From: Cucumis sativus | Taxonomy: Eukaryota; Streptophyta; Magnoliopsida; Cucurbitales; Cucurbitaceae | Reading direction: 5' to 3' | Length of the DNA stretch: 64,000 bases | NCBI RefSeq assembly: GCF_000004075.3 | Contig: NC_026655.2 | Location: 2,728,001-2,792,000, forward strand | Shown here: positions 52,601 through 63,967 of the stretch, piece after piece | Numbering within the stretch: position 1 is the stretch's first letter | Layout of the letters: each line of letters starts with the position of its first letter | Notes under the pieces: model-generated | What the model was told of the DNA's origin: nothing | Database searches by the model: none | Seen by the model: only the letters and a program-made list of their open reading frames with translations | Program-made: the position numbers and the translations under genes

Positions 52601-53028
52601 TCGCTAACAACTTCCCGCCGCTTCCTTCTATCTTTGTCTCTTTCTTTTTCCCTATCTCTCTCACGTTCTCTCCTCTCCCTGTCTCTGTCTCTATCCCTCT
52701 TATCTCTTTCTTTCTCTCTTGCCCTTTCCCTCTTCTCCTTGTCCCTGGTTTTCTCCCTCGCCCTGTCCCTCTCCTTCCTCCTATCCCTTCCTCTATCTCT
52801 TTCATCATCCCGATTCCGTGTTTTATCCTTATCCCTCCTAGGTTTTTCCTTTTCCCTCTCGTGTTGCACCAGCTCTTCAGAATCATAACTCCTTTCCCGA
52901 TCTCTCTTCTCCTTGTCCCTGCCTCTATCTCCGTTTCTCTCTTTATCCCTTTCCCTGTCGCGTTCACGATGACTCTTCTTTGGTTCATCCAAATCGTCTC
53001 TTCTAGATTTACTTCTCCCTTCCTCCAT
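49672..53028 (-). CDS. RH42: DEAD-box RNA helicase RH42/RCF1 (PRP5/DDX46-like), 1118 aa, single coding exon
   Basis: One uninterrupted ORF from ATG 53028 to TAA 49672. The frame upstream of this ATG has no other ATG, so the start is clear. Homologues act with the U2 snRNP in pre-spliceosome assembly (yeast Prp5, human DDX46); Arabidopsis RCF1/RH42 is also needed for splicing of cold-response transcripts. The N-terminus (1-170) is an Arg/Asp/Glu/Lys-rich RD/RE repeat region of nuclear splicing helicases. The acidic middle includes GEDSDTDYGDLENDGD. The helicase core has motif I AKTGSGKT (516-523), PTRELVQQI, motif II DEAD (629-632), SAT, and motif VI HRVGRTGRAGR (about 805-815). The C-terminus has the conserved KH-like part (AELEINDFPQNARWKVTHKE) and ends PGGSQPGRYSVV. 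Length is close to the Arabidopsis protein (about 1166 aa). A 5' UTR intron (donor near 53120, acceptor near 53040) is plausible. Confidence 0.97.
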   Translation of the reverse strand: MEEGRSKSRRDDLDEPKKSHRERDRERDKERNGDRGRDKEKRDRERSYDSEELVQHEREKEKPRRDKDKTRNRDDERDRGRDRRKERDRAREKTRDKEKRERAREKERDKRDRDRDRERRERERDREKERDKDRRKRREVVSEYSDEDSTEHGRKRRRRDDDDHRAHESNSRINKQRDHVDESPREKSEEDAFDKNETKPTREEELENEQKRLDEEMEKRRRRVQEWQKSRRLKEEADGDKQGELNADEPKSGKTWTLEGESDDEYENARPTETDMDVDENSKPLVDGEQIAVNFNNGNEAAASPPQDSIGGDAADDEIDPLDAFMNSMVLPEVEKLNKVEVPTVNDDKIVELKSRDKPSDQSGGKAQRRISNKSMGRIIPGEDSDTDYGDLENDGDTLEDEDDDEFMKRVKKTKAEKLSIVDHSKMDYQPFRKNFYIEVKEISRMTLEEVAAYRKQLELKIHGKDVPKPVKTWHQTGLTSKILETIKKLNYEKPMPIQAQALPIVMSGRDCIGIAKTGSGKTLAFVLPMLRHIKDQSPVVPGDGPIGLIMAPTRELVQQIHSDIKKFSKVMGLRCVPVYGGSGVAQQISELKRGAEIVVCTPGRMIDILCTSAGKITNLRRVTYLVMDEADRMFDMGFEPQITRIVQNIRPDRQTVLFSATFPRQVEILARKVLNKPVEVQVGGRSVVNKDIAQLVEVRPENERFLRLLELLGEWYEKGKILIFVHSQEKCDALFRDLLKHGYPCLSLHGAKDQTDRESTISDFKSNVCNLLIATSIAARGLDVKELELVINFDVPNHYEDYVHRVGRTGRAGRKGCAITFIAEEDSRYAPDLVKALELSEQVVPDDLRALADSFMAKVNQGLEQAHGTGYGGSGFKFNEEEDEVRRAAKKAQAKEYGFEEDKSDSEDEDDGVRKAGGDISQQAALAQIAAIAAATKVSAVSITTPSSAAQLLPNGGLPVSLPGVLGLTIPGTMPVIPSATLPTVTNDGAAARAALAAAMNLQHNLAKIQASAIPEHYEAELEINDFPQNARWKVTHKETLGPISEWTGAAITTRGQFFPPGKIAGPGERKLYLFIEGPTEQSVKRAKAELKRVLEDITNQTLSLPGGSQPGRYSVV

Positions 53029-53148
53029 TGATTGCTGCTGCAAAAGCTTCCAAATCAAAGAGAGAAACAAAAGGAAAAAAACAACAATTCGACTCCGAAA
53101 ACTATGAAACTAGAAAAGCTAACCAGGTCAAGGAGGAAAGAGTAGTCG

Positions 53149-53158
53149 AAAACCCTAA
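53149..53158. promoter_or_regulatory. Telo-box AAAACCCTAA in RH42 leader/promoter
   Basis: Telo-box-like motif about 120-130 bp upstream of the RH42 ATG. Telo-boxes are common near the start sites of plant translation and RNA-processing genes. Confidence 0.45.
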
Positions 53159-53283
53159 TTCCGGTGCTTGAAGAGCTGCGTTGGCCGGTGAGAAGCTGTA
53201 GGCTTCAACCGCGCCGTTCAGTCCGATCACGGAAAAGAGATCTCCACTCTCCTTAGCTTAGTCCTTTGGGAAATTGCTGTCTT

Positions 53284-53310
53284 CAGGCCCGTCTCAACTT
53301 ATTCGGCCCA
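53284..53310. promoter_or_regulatory. Site II-like GGCCC / GGCCCA pair upstream of RH42
   Basis: AGGCCCG at about 53285 and GGCCCA at 53305-53310. With the telo-box this makes the site II plus telo-box pair known from growth-related plant promoters. Inferred function. Confidence 0.4.
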
Positions 53311-53377
53311 AATCTCTACTTCCATGAACCAAAATTGAAATAGAGGATTATTTTAGCCATAATAATTAAAATTATAG

Positions 53378-53660
53378 TAACATTTTTTTAAAATTGTAAA
53401 TATAACAAAACTATCACTTATATAGTTGATAGACTTTATATGGTATATTGGTGATGGACCAATATTTGCAACATAGTCTATCAGTTAACATTTTAAAAAA
53501 ATTGTAAATATAGCAAAATTATCACTTATAGATTTGTATCACTAATAGACTTCATATGGTATATCAGTGATTGACCAATATTTGCAACATGGTCTATCAG
53601 TGATAGACTTATATCATTGATAGAATTTGACAAATTTTGTTATATTTGCAATTTTTTTAA
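53378..53660. repeat. Tandem dimer (period 108 bp) of 'atagcaaaa...gatagact' repeat
   Basis: ATTGTAAATATA.CAAAA.TATCACTTATA recurs at 53393 and 53501. Both units continue with GATAGACTT-ATATGGTATAT-GACCAATATTTGCAACAT-GTCTATCAG. A third partial unit of TCAGTGATAGACTTATATCA type follows. Related text is at 21597-21720 and 54000-54110. Confidence 0.8.
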
Positions 53661-54179
53661 ATTATGCTATATACTTAATTAATTTAAATTTAATTACTAA
53701 ATTTACAAATATCCCTAGTTAGAAATGACTATTAAAGTATGCAAATGTCTACATTTTTTAACTTTATATATACAGTGAATCTATATATTATTTAACTTTC
53801 TTCTCATCTGTTCCTTTCCTCCCAATTTAATGTATATATAATTTGTTTACTATTACTTTGACTTTTAAATAGTTTAGAATATAAATGATAATTTTTAAAT
53901 ATAACCAACTATTTTTTTTGTAAGAATTTTTTAAGGAATTAATGTGACAAGGTTTATAATTTAATAAATATTTGCCAAAAAGATAAAAGACACACGTAGA
54001 AGTCTTTCAGTAGATAACTACTAATAAAAATGTCTTTCAGTGCATTGATAGACTAATAAAAATGTTTATCAGTGTTAACGTATATTAGTGTTAATTGTTG
54101 ATAGAGTGAAATTTTACTCTACTTTAAAAATATTTTCAATATAATATTGTCATTTACGATAATTTTCAAAAAAGAAATG

Positions 54180-54440
54180 TATATTAAAGTAATGGGAAAC
54201 AATCTACAAAAACAAGGAAGCATTCACTAAGCCAAGGCTGAAAAAGCATTAGAGAAAACACTTACCATTCAGGTGGAGCCCAAGGGAGCAACAAATAATA
54301 AAGCTACAATAAGACTGTGAAGCAGAAAAACTACTTCGGGATCTCAGTAAAGCAAATGGCTATCTCATAAAAGAATAATGGTCTAATAATTTTTACAACT
54401 TCACATGTATTTGTATGTTTCAAATGAGTTTTATATGGTA
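54180..54440 (+). pseudogene. eL19 (RPL19) 3' fragment with flank
   Basis: Copy of the last part of exon 2 and 3' flank of the eL19-like gene at 46.3-48.0 kb. It has a deletion of roughly 17 bases (missing the CGTGTTCTAATGG part) and point changes. It shares the same early stop region (AAGA.TGTGAAGCAGAAA), so the shortened tail predates the duplication. No exon 1 and no promoter; non-functional. Confidence 0.8.
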
Positions 54441-54575
54441 ATGTTTTGTTACTTTTACAGGGAAAAAAAAAACAAGATAATCAGTTATAAACATTAATTA
54501 ACTACATGCAATGCAGTATGTAGCTTTATTGTTCAGTTTAAATAGAAGGAAAAAGCATCATAGACATAGTACAAC

Positions 54576-57500
54576 TCAAGATGCTTTTCCTGCAGAACCA
54601 AATAGATGCATCTTCTCTGCAATCACAGCTTTCATGGATTCTTTGGCTGATTCCATCACATGGACTAAATCTTTACTAGGAGTATTCAGTGAATCCAAGT
54701 ATGCTTTCCGAACCTCGGTGTTTACGTTGAACTTTCTCACTCCATTCTTGATACAAGCCTATTTGTGCAATCGGATGGTATTCAAAGTAAATTTAGTTAC
54801 ATGAACCCATAGTAAGTGAAACAAGTATAGCATTGTACGAAAAAAGATTAGACGTTCATACCTTTATGAGGTTCTCGGGCAAACCTGAAGCTCCATGGAG
54901 CACCAGGAAGACTTCTTTTTTTGAGGTCAAAGCATGCAAGTCCTGTTTAAAAAATTTATCTGAATCAGTTAACTTGTATATAAATTTATGCTAGTTTAGA
55001 GACGTATGATTTGAAGGTCCTACGTTAGAAGTGTATGGTGATGGGTATAAGGTAATTTCAATATTATATCATCTTATGTACACAAGTTACATTATTATTT
55101 TTCACCCAAGGACAAAGGACCACATACTCATGCTCTAAGCTGATGAGTGAAAATCCTCATCATTTTTCAGCCATTCCCCAAATCAGTTAGTGTTCATGAA
55201 CAAGCAAAGTAATCTAAAATCTCTCATTGCAACATTAGAATAGATTGGAGACAAGACACATTTTCAAACTCAGAATGATTTAAATATAAGTGTTTATGTA
55301 ATAAACCTTGAGCAGATCGAGTTTGAGGTTCGGGCCGCCTGGTGGATATTTTCCATGGACATTACCAATGCATACTGCTAGAGCATCTATACCAGTCTCC
55401 TCGATGAACTGTTGAGCCTGAATTGTATGACACCAGTATTATTTTTCTATGCTCGGATGAAGAAAAGTATTATTTTTCTATATAGCAGCAACAGAACTAA
55501 CCTGCGACACATCAGTCAGCCTTGCGTCATAATCTTCGACAGTCAAGTCATCTTCTGTTCCTGATAATCTTCCAAGTTCAGCTTCCACTAGCATGTTCTT
55601 TGATTGAGCCAAGGAAGAAATGAACTTTGTGTAGGCAATATTTTCCTTAAATGGAAGATGTGAACCATCTGCCATTACCGAATCAAATCCCTAATAAGAA
55701 AAGCAACTCGTCAACGAATGATAAGCGAACTTTTTAAAATCAATGTTTGGTACAAAATCAAATGGTTAGTTCCGAAAATTTAACTAAAAAAACGAGCAAA
55801 TATACCAATTCAATAGCTTCTAACAGGTCTTGCAATGAATTTCCGTGATCAAAGTGAACAGTAATTGGTACCTACAGATATTCAATGATGAGAAATATAT
55901 GCTTTCATCAGCATTCATGTTCAATTAAAAGGAAATAACATCATATTTAGAACCTCATTTTCAGATATTTGGCCAATAGCTGGTTAGCAGGTTTTAGAAT
56001 ATGAGAATGGAAGCTACATTATCCAACAATGTTTTCTTGGTTGTTCCATCCAAGTGAATGTCTTACGCACTAAATCGGAAAATTTTATACCCAAAAGAGA
56101 AAAAAGGAAAAGAAGATAAACCAAGTATCACTACTTCTTCGTGCTCTTTTAAAGAATGAGAAAATCATTTAATCGTAGCATTTGTTACTCTTCCACACTT
56201 CATAAAAGCCAAACTGAAACGTGTAATAGTTCAGGAATATTCAATGTACACTTAAAAATTAAAACTAGAAACCACAGCCTGCAGGAAACAAGAAAGAAGT
56301 TCTAAGTTCTAGACGACAGTCTCCACGTCCCGAGTTCGGGGACCTGATTGGTGCCCTGGTTTGACCCTGTCCCTAGTCAAACCGGGGATTCCCCACCCCA
56401 AATGGGACGGGTCCCCACGAGGAATTTTGCCATCCCTAGAAAGAACAACCACCAATAACATCAAATAGAAATATAGAATTCCATTTTTCCTATTCTACTT
56501 GATCAATTCTATTTCCCCCTATCCCTCCTGAGAAAGATCATCACTTACACTGGCTCGTTCAGCAGCAGCAATACAGCATGAAACCAAAGAGAGACCTCCT
56601 TGCTTTAAGGCACCTGGATGAATCTGGAAATTTGAAGATTTTGCAGTTTTTTAAATAAGTGTAAGGAGCATGGTTTTATTGATCATGCTTTAGAAACAGA
56701 ATCCAACAGTATTTGTAGAAAGATTCAAGAATTTGGTTAAAAGAAAACAAAACAAAACCAAAGGGAGAGAATTGTTAAAGGAAATTAGGGTCTATTGGGT
56801 TTATTCTAATTTAATATTTTCCCTATTTGTATTTTTCCTTTATTAGTATTTTGGTCTCTATTTATTCACTCATGTAATAGGTTATTATGTAACTTTGATT
56901 TATACCATATATTATATAAAATTATCAGGAATAATCTGGAAAATTTTCTATGGAAAAAGGAGAAAATATGCAATCACGAAAGCAATATTTGTTTTTGCTA
57001 AGGTCATGAAAGCAACGACCAAAGTCCAAAGTCAAGCTTTGTTTGAGCATATCATTTATAGCTTTTGAAGGGAAAAAAGCTATCTCTCTATCTTTCTCCA
57101 AAATAAAAAGAAGTAGCTGACTGGACCATAAGAGGATTAATACTATGAATATACTCAATTATGGTTTACAAATCATTGAAATCTGCTTTTTGTCAAGGCA
57201 GATCACATGGTAACTCAGCAATGAGCAAATCTAATTGATAAAATCTTCCAAGATATGCTCATAACGCAGCTGTGGTTAGAATATTTTATTCTTTAAACTA
57301 CATGGTACCGTACCTGTAATATGGCAGGACTCTGTTGTTCTTCAGCTGCAGCAACAACAGCCTGAACTCCTTCCAAATTATAGACATTGAATGCTCCCAC
57401 TGCATACCCACCTCGTTCTGCACTCTTCATTTGCAATGAAATTCAGAAATTTATGGAAAATTACTAGAGAAATTTGAATTAAATAATCCTTACAAGAAGA

Positions 57501-60500
57501 ATATCTTTTGAGGAGGAAAGTTTGGCAGGAAGAGTCCAAGCACTGACTACTTCTGCTAGTGCTTCACTGTTTCCAACATTACCTAAGTAAACCATAATTC
57601 AAATTAGACAGTGATCATAGACGAGTTATTAAAAATTGGAATGTCGAGAAAAGAAAGAGAAGATATCTTATTTAAATTTACCTGGGAAAACAATGTACGG
57701 AACTCCAGGATGTCTACTCTCATGGCCTAGTTGCCACAAGGGAACCCCAGAGAGGGCCTGTCCAACTATCCTAGCACATTTTGCTCCAAGAGCCTTTGTA
57801 GCAATGTCTGATGAGGTAATTCCACCCTAAATTAAGCACATAAACAGATCGATATAAATTTCTTGCTTTTGGAGTTCTGATTCTGCAAGATAATTTAGTA
57901 CTCTAGCCCAGTTTTTAGATGCGTGTATCAATGCACAAATGCTCCATTTGCTAAGGAAAACATTTTATTTGCAACAATTGTTCCATCACAATTATAAGAT
58001 GTTAATAACTAGAATTATGAAAGTCGGGACATATTTCACATTATCTTAAATTGACGAACTATACTCTGTCATCTATCAACAAAATACTCAGGTCAAGAAT
58101 AGAATTATGATATAAACATTCAAGCATTTAGCACTTGAGTAATCCCAGTTTCAGATGACAAATATGCTAAATCATCTCGACCACACATGATTAGTTTAAA
58201 TTGCAAAACCAATTACATTCCTATAAGACGCACATTCTTTGGTGATTGGAGAGGGTCCCTCGGGTAATAACCGACACATAGCATGAAGGCAAAAGAGAGG
58301 AGGGAGGAAAACATGGTTATTTGGTACCTTTGCAAGGATGTAGCGTGGTCTTGTATTAATCCGTTGAACTATTTCCACCAGTGCTGCACTTACTTTGACG
58401 TTGATTTCTAAACTCTCCAGAGGACCTAACCAGAGAATGAGATTATGAGTAGCCACCTCAGGAACAAACAAGATTAAAATAAGAAGAAAAATCCTCCAAT
58501 ATCTTATATGCCAATGTGTGTATGCTAGAAGTACAAGCATGCATTTAATTACACAAGTATCATAAATTGAGCTCTATAGAAGTTAGAAAGGCCAACTTTT
58601 TCCCGTGATAAGTTCTCTACTAGTCATAATTAGAGTATCTTTATGAGCCTTGAGATAAATATCTGCCAACATAGCTGCTCTTTTAATTTCCTCCTCCCTC
58701 TCTTTCTCTGTACTCATGGAAAGTTTAGCAGCAGAAACCTGATGGAGAAGAAGGAAATTAGACGCGAATATAAAATGAACAAAAGCATACATGCACAACA
58801 AGCCAGATATATGTGAGAAATGGAAAAGCTATATGTTTGGTGTAGAGAAGGAGCATGTACTATGTTGCGGACCACAAACAAAGAAATGCTCAAAGGAGGA
58901 ACTAGATGCACTGTATAAAGCACAATATGAGATAGGATCTATCAAGGTAGCTCCCTGAACTTCTATTTTCTTTCACCCATCAATACACTATATTATTTCT
59001 ATAAATCTGACCTAAATTCTTTGGCATCCATTATACATTTGTTGGATCTTCCTATTATCATCCCTGAAAAAGTATTTGAGATCACCCATGTTTTATTCAT
59101 ACCCTTAACCAATAATTTCACAAGTCACTTAGCTAGCCATCCATTGTAAGAACAATATTATCCACGTATACAACCAAGATGCTATTCTTCCTCCAGTTCT
59201 ATGTTCAAATAGCATAATGTTAACTGCTATCTTCTATCCTTTGAGAGTAGTAAGCGAAAGGACTTGTTAGCTATATCTTTTAAGAGTTTACAAGACTGTT
59301 AGAGGTTGTTTGTATGGCTACTTGGCTGCACGTAATATATTTATTTAATCTCATACAACCTAGCTCCATTACCATATAGAAAAAATAAAATTACAGTATT
59401 TTCCAGCAATTTTCACTAAAAAAGAAAAAGAAAACAAAGGTCAAACCATGTAAACAAAGAGATTCACAGGATATGTACGTATAAGAAAGGGATTAACTAA
59501 CATAACTAAGGAAAATAAAAACCCATATTCAGTTGAAATGTCAGATCACCTCAATACATCTTAAAAACAGGCCACATCGCAACTTCAGCTCTTGAACCTA
59601 TGACATCATGAGACATAAGTGGAAAATCTTAAGACTCAAATAAGTGAAAATAGAAACACTATGATGCAAGGGAATTTAAAACCAGTTACCTGTTTGGTAG
59701 TTTTTGGAACATATGAACCCACAATAATAAGACCACCATTTCTCTCTTTATCGATTCCAACATCCTTAGGCAAAAGAGGAGGTATTGGAGTGATTCCAAC
59801 CCTGGCTGATACAAAACTAGCAGCAGTGCGACATAAGAAATTCTTGCCCTTCATTTCTGCCTGACAATAAAAAATTAATAGTGAAACTATTTTACTGGAC
59901 AGTTTTGGAGACTTCTTTTATTTTAAGAATAATATCTCTTACAACCTAGGGACCCCTATTTAAAGGCTACAAACTAGCCTTTTATCGTTAATTAACAACA
60001 AATAATCAAAACAGTAACTAGATTTTTAGCTGAAGTAAAAAACATAAAAACAGAGCGGTAGACACTTAAAACTAGAAACAGAGGATCTGCAAATCAACTA
60101 GCTTAACTGCTAACTGACAACTAACTGATTGACATCAAATAATGTAGAGAGTATTTTAAGTAATCAAATATCAACATCAGGTAAGTTTAGAGGAAAGCTC
60201 GGAAACATCAGATAACTACCACAGAAAACTTACCTTAATCATTCCAGCTGCAAAAACGGCCATATCCCTCTCACTAGCGGCATTAACTATACATGCCCTT
60301 CCCTGTTTTAGCAAAACAAAACTACGTCAGACAGGTTATATATACATAATGAAAAAAATATAGAAACAATTTTCATTAAAATGTGAATTGTACACACAAA
60401 AAAAAAAAAAAAGGAAAAAGGAAAGCCCCATAGCCATGGGAGTTTCTGAAAACAATTCCATAGGCTTTGAATATAAAAAATAATTAAAGATACAAAATGT

Positions 60501-63500
60501 TAAGAAGAAAGTCATTAAATTTTGGAAACACAACATTCAAATTTGAATGAAAATCCTGAACCCCATACCGATTACAAGCTTCGAACCAGAGCCACATTGG
60601 AGTGGCAAATAAGCCAACCAAATAAACGAACCATCAAGGCTACGAACCTACCGGTAAGGGGAAAAAAGTCTCTTAAAAGCCGCAAGCGGAAAATTTTCCA
60701 ATGCTTCTAAAGTATGGGTACACTCTCATTCATTAATAGTCACATCATCATCATTTAAAAATGATAAGTCCAACAATGTTATATGAAGAAAAATTACCGA
60801 GCGAACAAAGGGAGCAAGTACTCACGCAAAAGTATAAATTTTCTTGGCCACATTTTTTCCAATAAGTCTTTCAAGTATGAAATATGATCTTTAAAATCTT
60901 GTTCCTTTCTAGGCAAACTTTTGAAAAGGACACAAGACTGCACTTATACCAAACAATGGATGCTTTCTTAAATACAGATGCAGAAAAATGTTGCCGCATG
61001 TATTTAAATTGTCAATCAGCCCACAAGCTTAAGTTGATGGATATTGTGAGTTTAATTTTTCTTTTTTTCTTCTTTTTTTTTTTTTTATCAATACTTTACA
61101 TTTTTCCGCATATGTGGACTTGGAATTTTGTGAAACGTCCAAAAAGTGAAACACTGCATTAGGAATCCAACAAGTGAAACAAGACAAAAAAATGTAATTT
61201 TCTATTCATGTATGTTGTGGAACAAGGGTACACATTGGTACCTTCTCTAAGCTACATAGGTACTCCCAAACAGCATCTGGACCACCCTTTCTTAAAAGTT
61301 GAATAGAAATGGAGGCGACAGTGCCAGCTTGTATGCGTCCAGCCGTTTTCTCTTCAACCCACTATTATTTAGAGATGGGAGAAAAAAAGTTGAGAATTAA
61401 GTAAAGAAGAATTTAATATACGGCACAGTATAATCAACGAACCTCACGGAGATTTGAAGATTTATAACCAAAAGTGGCATCTTTTGCAAACTCAGTGTCC
61501 CCTGCAGGAATAAGCCTACATACATGATCATAACATACTACATCAAGCTCAACAAGTCATCATGAAAAATCAAGATACACATTAAGGAAAAGAATGTTAC
61601 TCATCAGAATCTGCAACATAGTGTATATCGTCAACAGTGTAACGGCCTCCTTGGAAAAAGAATGGGCAGATGATCCATGCATCCACTACACCTAACACAG
61701 AAATAGCAGCATCGGCTTCCTAGACAAACAAAACTATCTCATGTTACGACAATTAAATTCAGACTCGACATTGCCAGATAATGAGATAATGCTGAAGCCA
61801 CTCTATATACCTCAGGAAAGTGACCTCGTAAAGTTGAATCGCCTCTCAAAACAACCATGTAGTCACTGTACTCGACACTCTCAGATGCAGCACGTAAATT
61901 AGTGCAGATTTGTTCAACCAATGCCCCAGCCTGTAAGGCTTGTATCAGTTTTATAAATGAAGACATTCCAATAGATCAGAAACAAGTAACACTGGGGGAG
62001 GAGACGAATTTCTACCTTTTCAGAGCTCAATGACCTTGAGTTGGTCAATATAAAAAAACATTGGGGCTTTTTACGAAATTGCTCAATAAGTGAATCAAGA
62101 GTCCTGAAAAGATCAAATAAAAAATATACCACTAGGAATTTATCTACTCTAAATGAAAGCTTACATTCTTTAGATTAAACAAGCTTGAAGTTTTTCCTCG
62201 GAAGAAAAAGAAGCTTGAAGCTTACAGCATCTTACATTAATGAAATGAAAAACAGTAAATTAGTTTTATAAAGTTGGTTGATGTGCTGCTAAACAACTGT
62301 TCCCCAAAGTCACATAGTGATTTAGAAAGAATGAAGGAATGAAGCTCACCATTCAGTTAAAACATCTATGTCATGAACAGTTTGGGTTCCTGTAGGATCA
62401 TCGTCCAGCACAACCAAAATTTTTGAATTTCTTTCATTTAGTTGTTGAATATCACCAATTACATCTTCCGGCCATTCAGGTGGAAGAGACCTCAATACAA
62501 CTTCTTTCTTAAGAGTGGGAGGCTTTCCTTTAACCTTGACACCTGTAAGTGTCTCATAAACCTATGACATCACATGGAAAGTCACCATCTTGGTCATTAT
62601 CTTTTCTGGATATTGTTAGCTGTCACATTCATCCATAGAAATCTGTTTTTCAGTGAATACAAAATGTTGCAGGACTTCTCCATACCTTTACTACTCCAGC
62701 ATCATCTTGACGACCCCAACCAGCAGCAGAACCTGAAATACATCAAACTTCAGATACTATCCTAAACTGTTATGAAAGATGCAATCAGACCAGCATTATT
62801 CTCTATAAGGAAGTTTATTCTTTTTCTTCATACTGTTTAATAAAACTGAGCAAGGTGCTGCTGAAATGGCCTAATTTTTCATTTGTCAATTATAAAATCC
62901 AGATAGTGCCTTATCTAGGTTTCAATACCTGCCAGAAACAATTGGTGTGCAGTCACTGATAAGTGTAGAGGAACTTTATGAGATGCACATTCCCGAGAAA
63001 CAATGCCCTGTTGAATATAAATTTTTTATACAGAGAGATAATCATAGGATTACAAATTCTTCCTTCAAAGTTGTCAATGGATATTTCATGCTGACCAGAT
63101 CTTTCACAAAGATGTCAAGTGCAGAGTATGGTATGTAATCATCGTCCAGCATATGTGGAACTCGGTTTTCAAACATCCTGAAATTAAATGGAGGTAGAAA
63201 AATCTTCTTATTCAAGTACATGGAAACGATGCCAAAAAGTCTCTTGGAGGCAGCCATCTCTGAGATGGCTGTATTACAACAAGAAGAGGGATTTAAACAC
63301 GTAGTGTAAGAAATATGGAATAACATTGAAGTGTTTCATTTTCTTATCAATCCCCATATTTGTTCAAATTTTCAATCTACTTCGTCCTAGTGAAGGTTAC
63401 TTTGCTTCATCTATTTTTTTCTTTATTGTTCTTTTAAAAATTGGGGGTTTTATTATGTAAAATAGATGCAGCCTCTACCCTAAACTAAAAATGAAAATTT

Positions 63501-63967
63501 ATTTCAAGTTGTTTACCAAATAAAATATCGTGTTAGATTCTGCTAGAATCAGACTGTGGTTAAGCTTTTCCAAAACAATTTATGTGTATAGATTTTCTAG
63601 TTAATATGTAAAGGTATTGCATGACAAAAATTGACGATCCACATACAAAAACACACCTCTGTACGTGTTAGATGTGAGAATGAAGTGGATGGCTTTAGAT
63701 TCAATTTTCAAAATAGTACTTACACCTAAAAAGGTAGGAAACGTTCCATTCTAGAAAATCTGGGAAAAAAATGCCCTTAAAAGATGGAAAAAATCACAGT
63801 AATTAGACATTGTTAAGAAAAGGATTTACCAGGACGTTCCCTGACTGTTTAGGATGACTTCAAATAAAATTCGAGTATTGAGACCAAGTCGAGCTCCAAA
63901 TGCCATTGCCTCTGCACCTGATGCTATATGAACTCCAGCAAGCAATTGATTTACCATTTTCACACCA
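54576..63967 (-). CDS. Fusion protein: 3-HIBADH/6PGDH-like dehydrogenase - four-carbon acid sugar kinase (DUF1537) - class II aldolase (5' end outside the window; 24 exons, about 884 aa seen)
   Basis: Exons in transcript order: 63830-63967, 63096-63177, 62929-63007, 62686-62732, 62350-62561, 62016-62103, 61811-61930, 61601-61719, 61443-61515, 61242-61361, 60234-60302, 59690-59860, 59550-59597, 58597-58738, 58328-58425, 57682-57826, 57494-57582, 57314-57424, 56549-56623, 55806-55871, 55502-55690, 55307-55417, 54862-54942, 54576-54758. Phases agree throughout. Order of modules: dehydrogenase C-terminal half (GVKMVNQLLAGVHIASGAEA, FENRVPHMLDDDY); kinase N-part (LVVLDDDPTGTQTVHD, ILTNSRSLS, VLRGDSTLRGHF, PFFFQGGRYTVDDIHYV) and C-part (IIVGSYVPKTTKQ, ILAKGGITSSDIATKAL); class II aldolase (GGYAVGAFNVYNLEG, Zn ligands in HFDHG, AELGRLSGTED, GNVHGKYP, LHGASGL). 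Matches the Arabidopsis ketose-bisphosphate aldolase class-II family protein At1g18270 (about 1370 aa), which carries two dehydrogenase repeats. Catalytic motifs look intact. The substrate, probably threonate- or erythronate-type acids, is inferred from bacterial homologues. Confidence 0.95.
56315..56440. repeat. GC-rich palindromic patch in the aldolase-gene intron
   Basis: An island of clearly higher GC in an AT-rich intron. It has the near-palindrome TCCCGAGTTCGGGGA and an inverted pair GGTTTGAC (56358-56365) / GTCAAACC (56376-56383), then repeated GGGGATTCCCC- and GGGACGGGTCCCC-like text. Probably a fragment of a mobile repeat; class not determined. Confidence 0.45.
56773..56927. mobile_element. 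Possible solo LTR/TRIM (155 bp)
   Basis: Starts TGTTAAAGG and ends ATTATCA (TG...CA), with LTR-like wording GTTTATTCTAATTTAATA and TGTAATAGGTTATTATG. Flanks are AGAAT (56768-56772) and GGAAT (56928-56932), a 5-bp duplication with one mismatch. Lies in an intron of the fusion gene. Confidence 0.4.

Larger units (their letters stand above)
53029..54575. other. Spacer between RH42 promoter and aldolase-fusion 3' end
   Basis: Holds the RH42 promoter, the 108-bp tandem repeats, further related repeat text at about 54000-54110 and the eL19 pseudogene fragment. No intact gene. Confidence 0.6.

Noticed and set aside
52399-53031. 210-codon plus-strand ORF opposite the RH42 N-terminus
   Set aside because: It is the antisense of the RD/RE-rich repeat region. 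Arg/Glu codons read backwards give Ser/Leu/Phe codons without stops. No independent features.
49672-53070. RH42 start 14 codons upstream at 53070
   Set aside because: That codon is TTG. The first ATG in the frame is at 53028, and MEEGRSKSRRDD resembles homologue starts.
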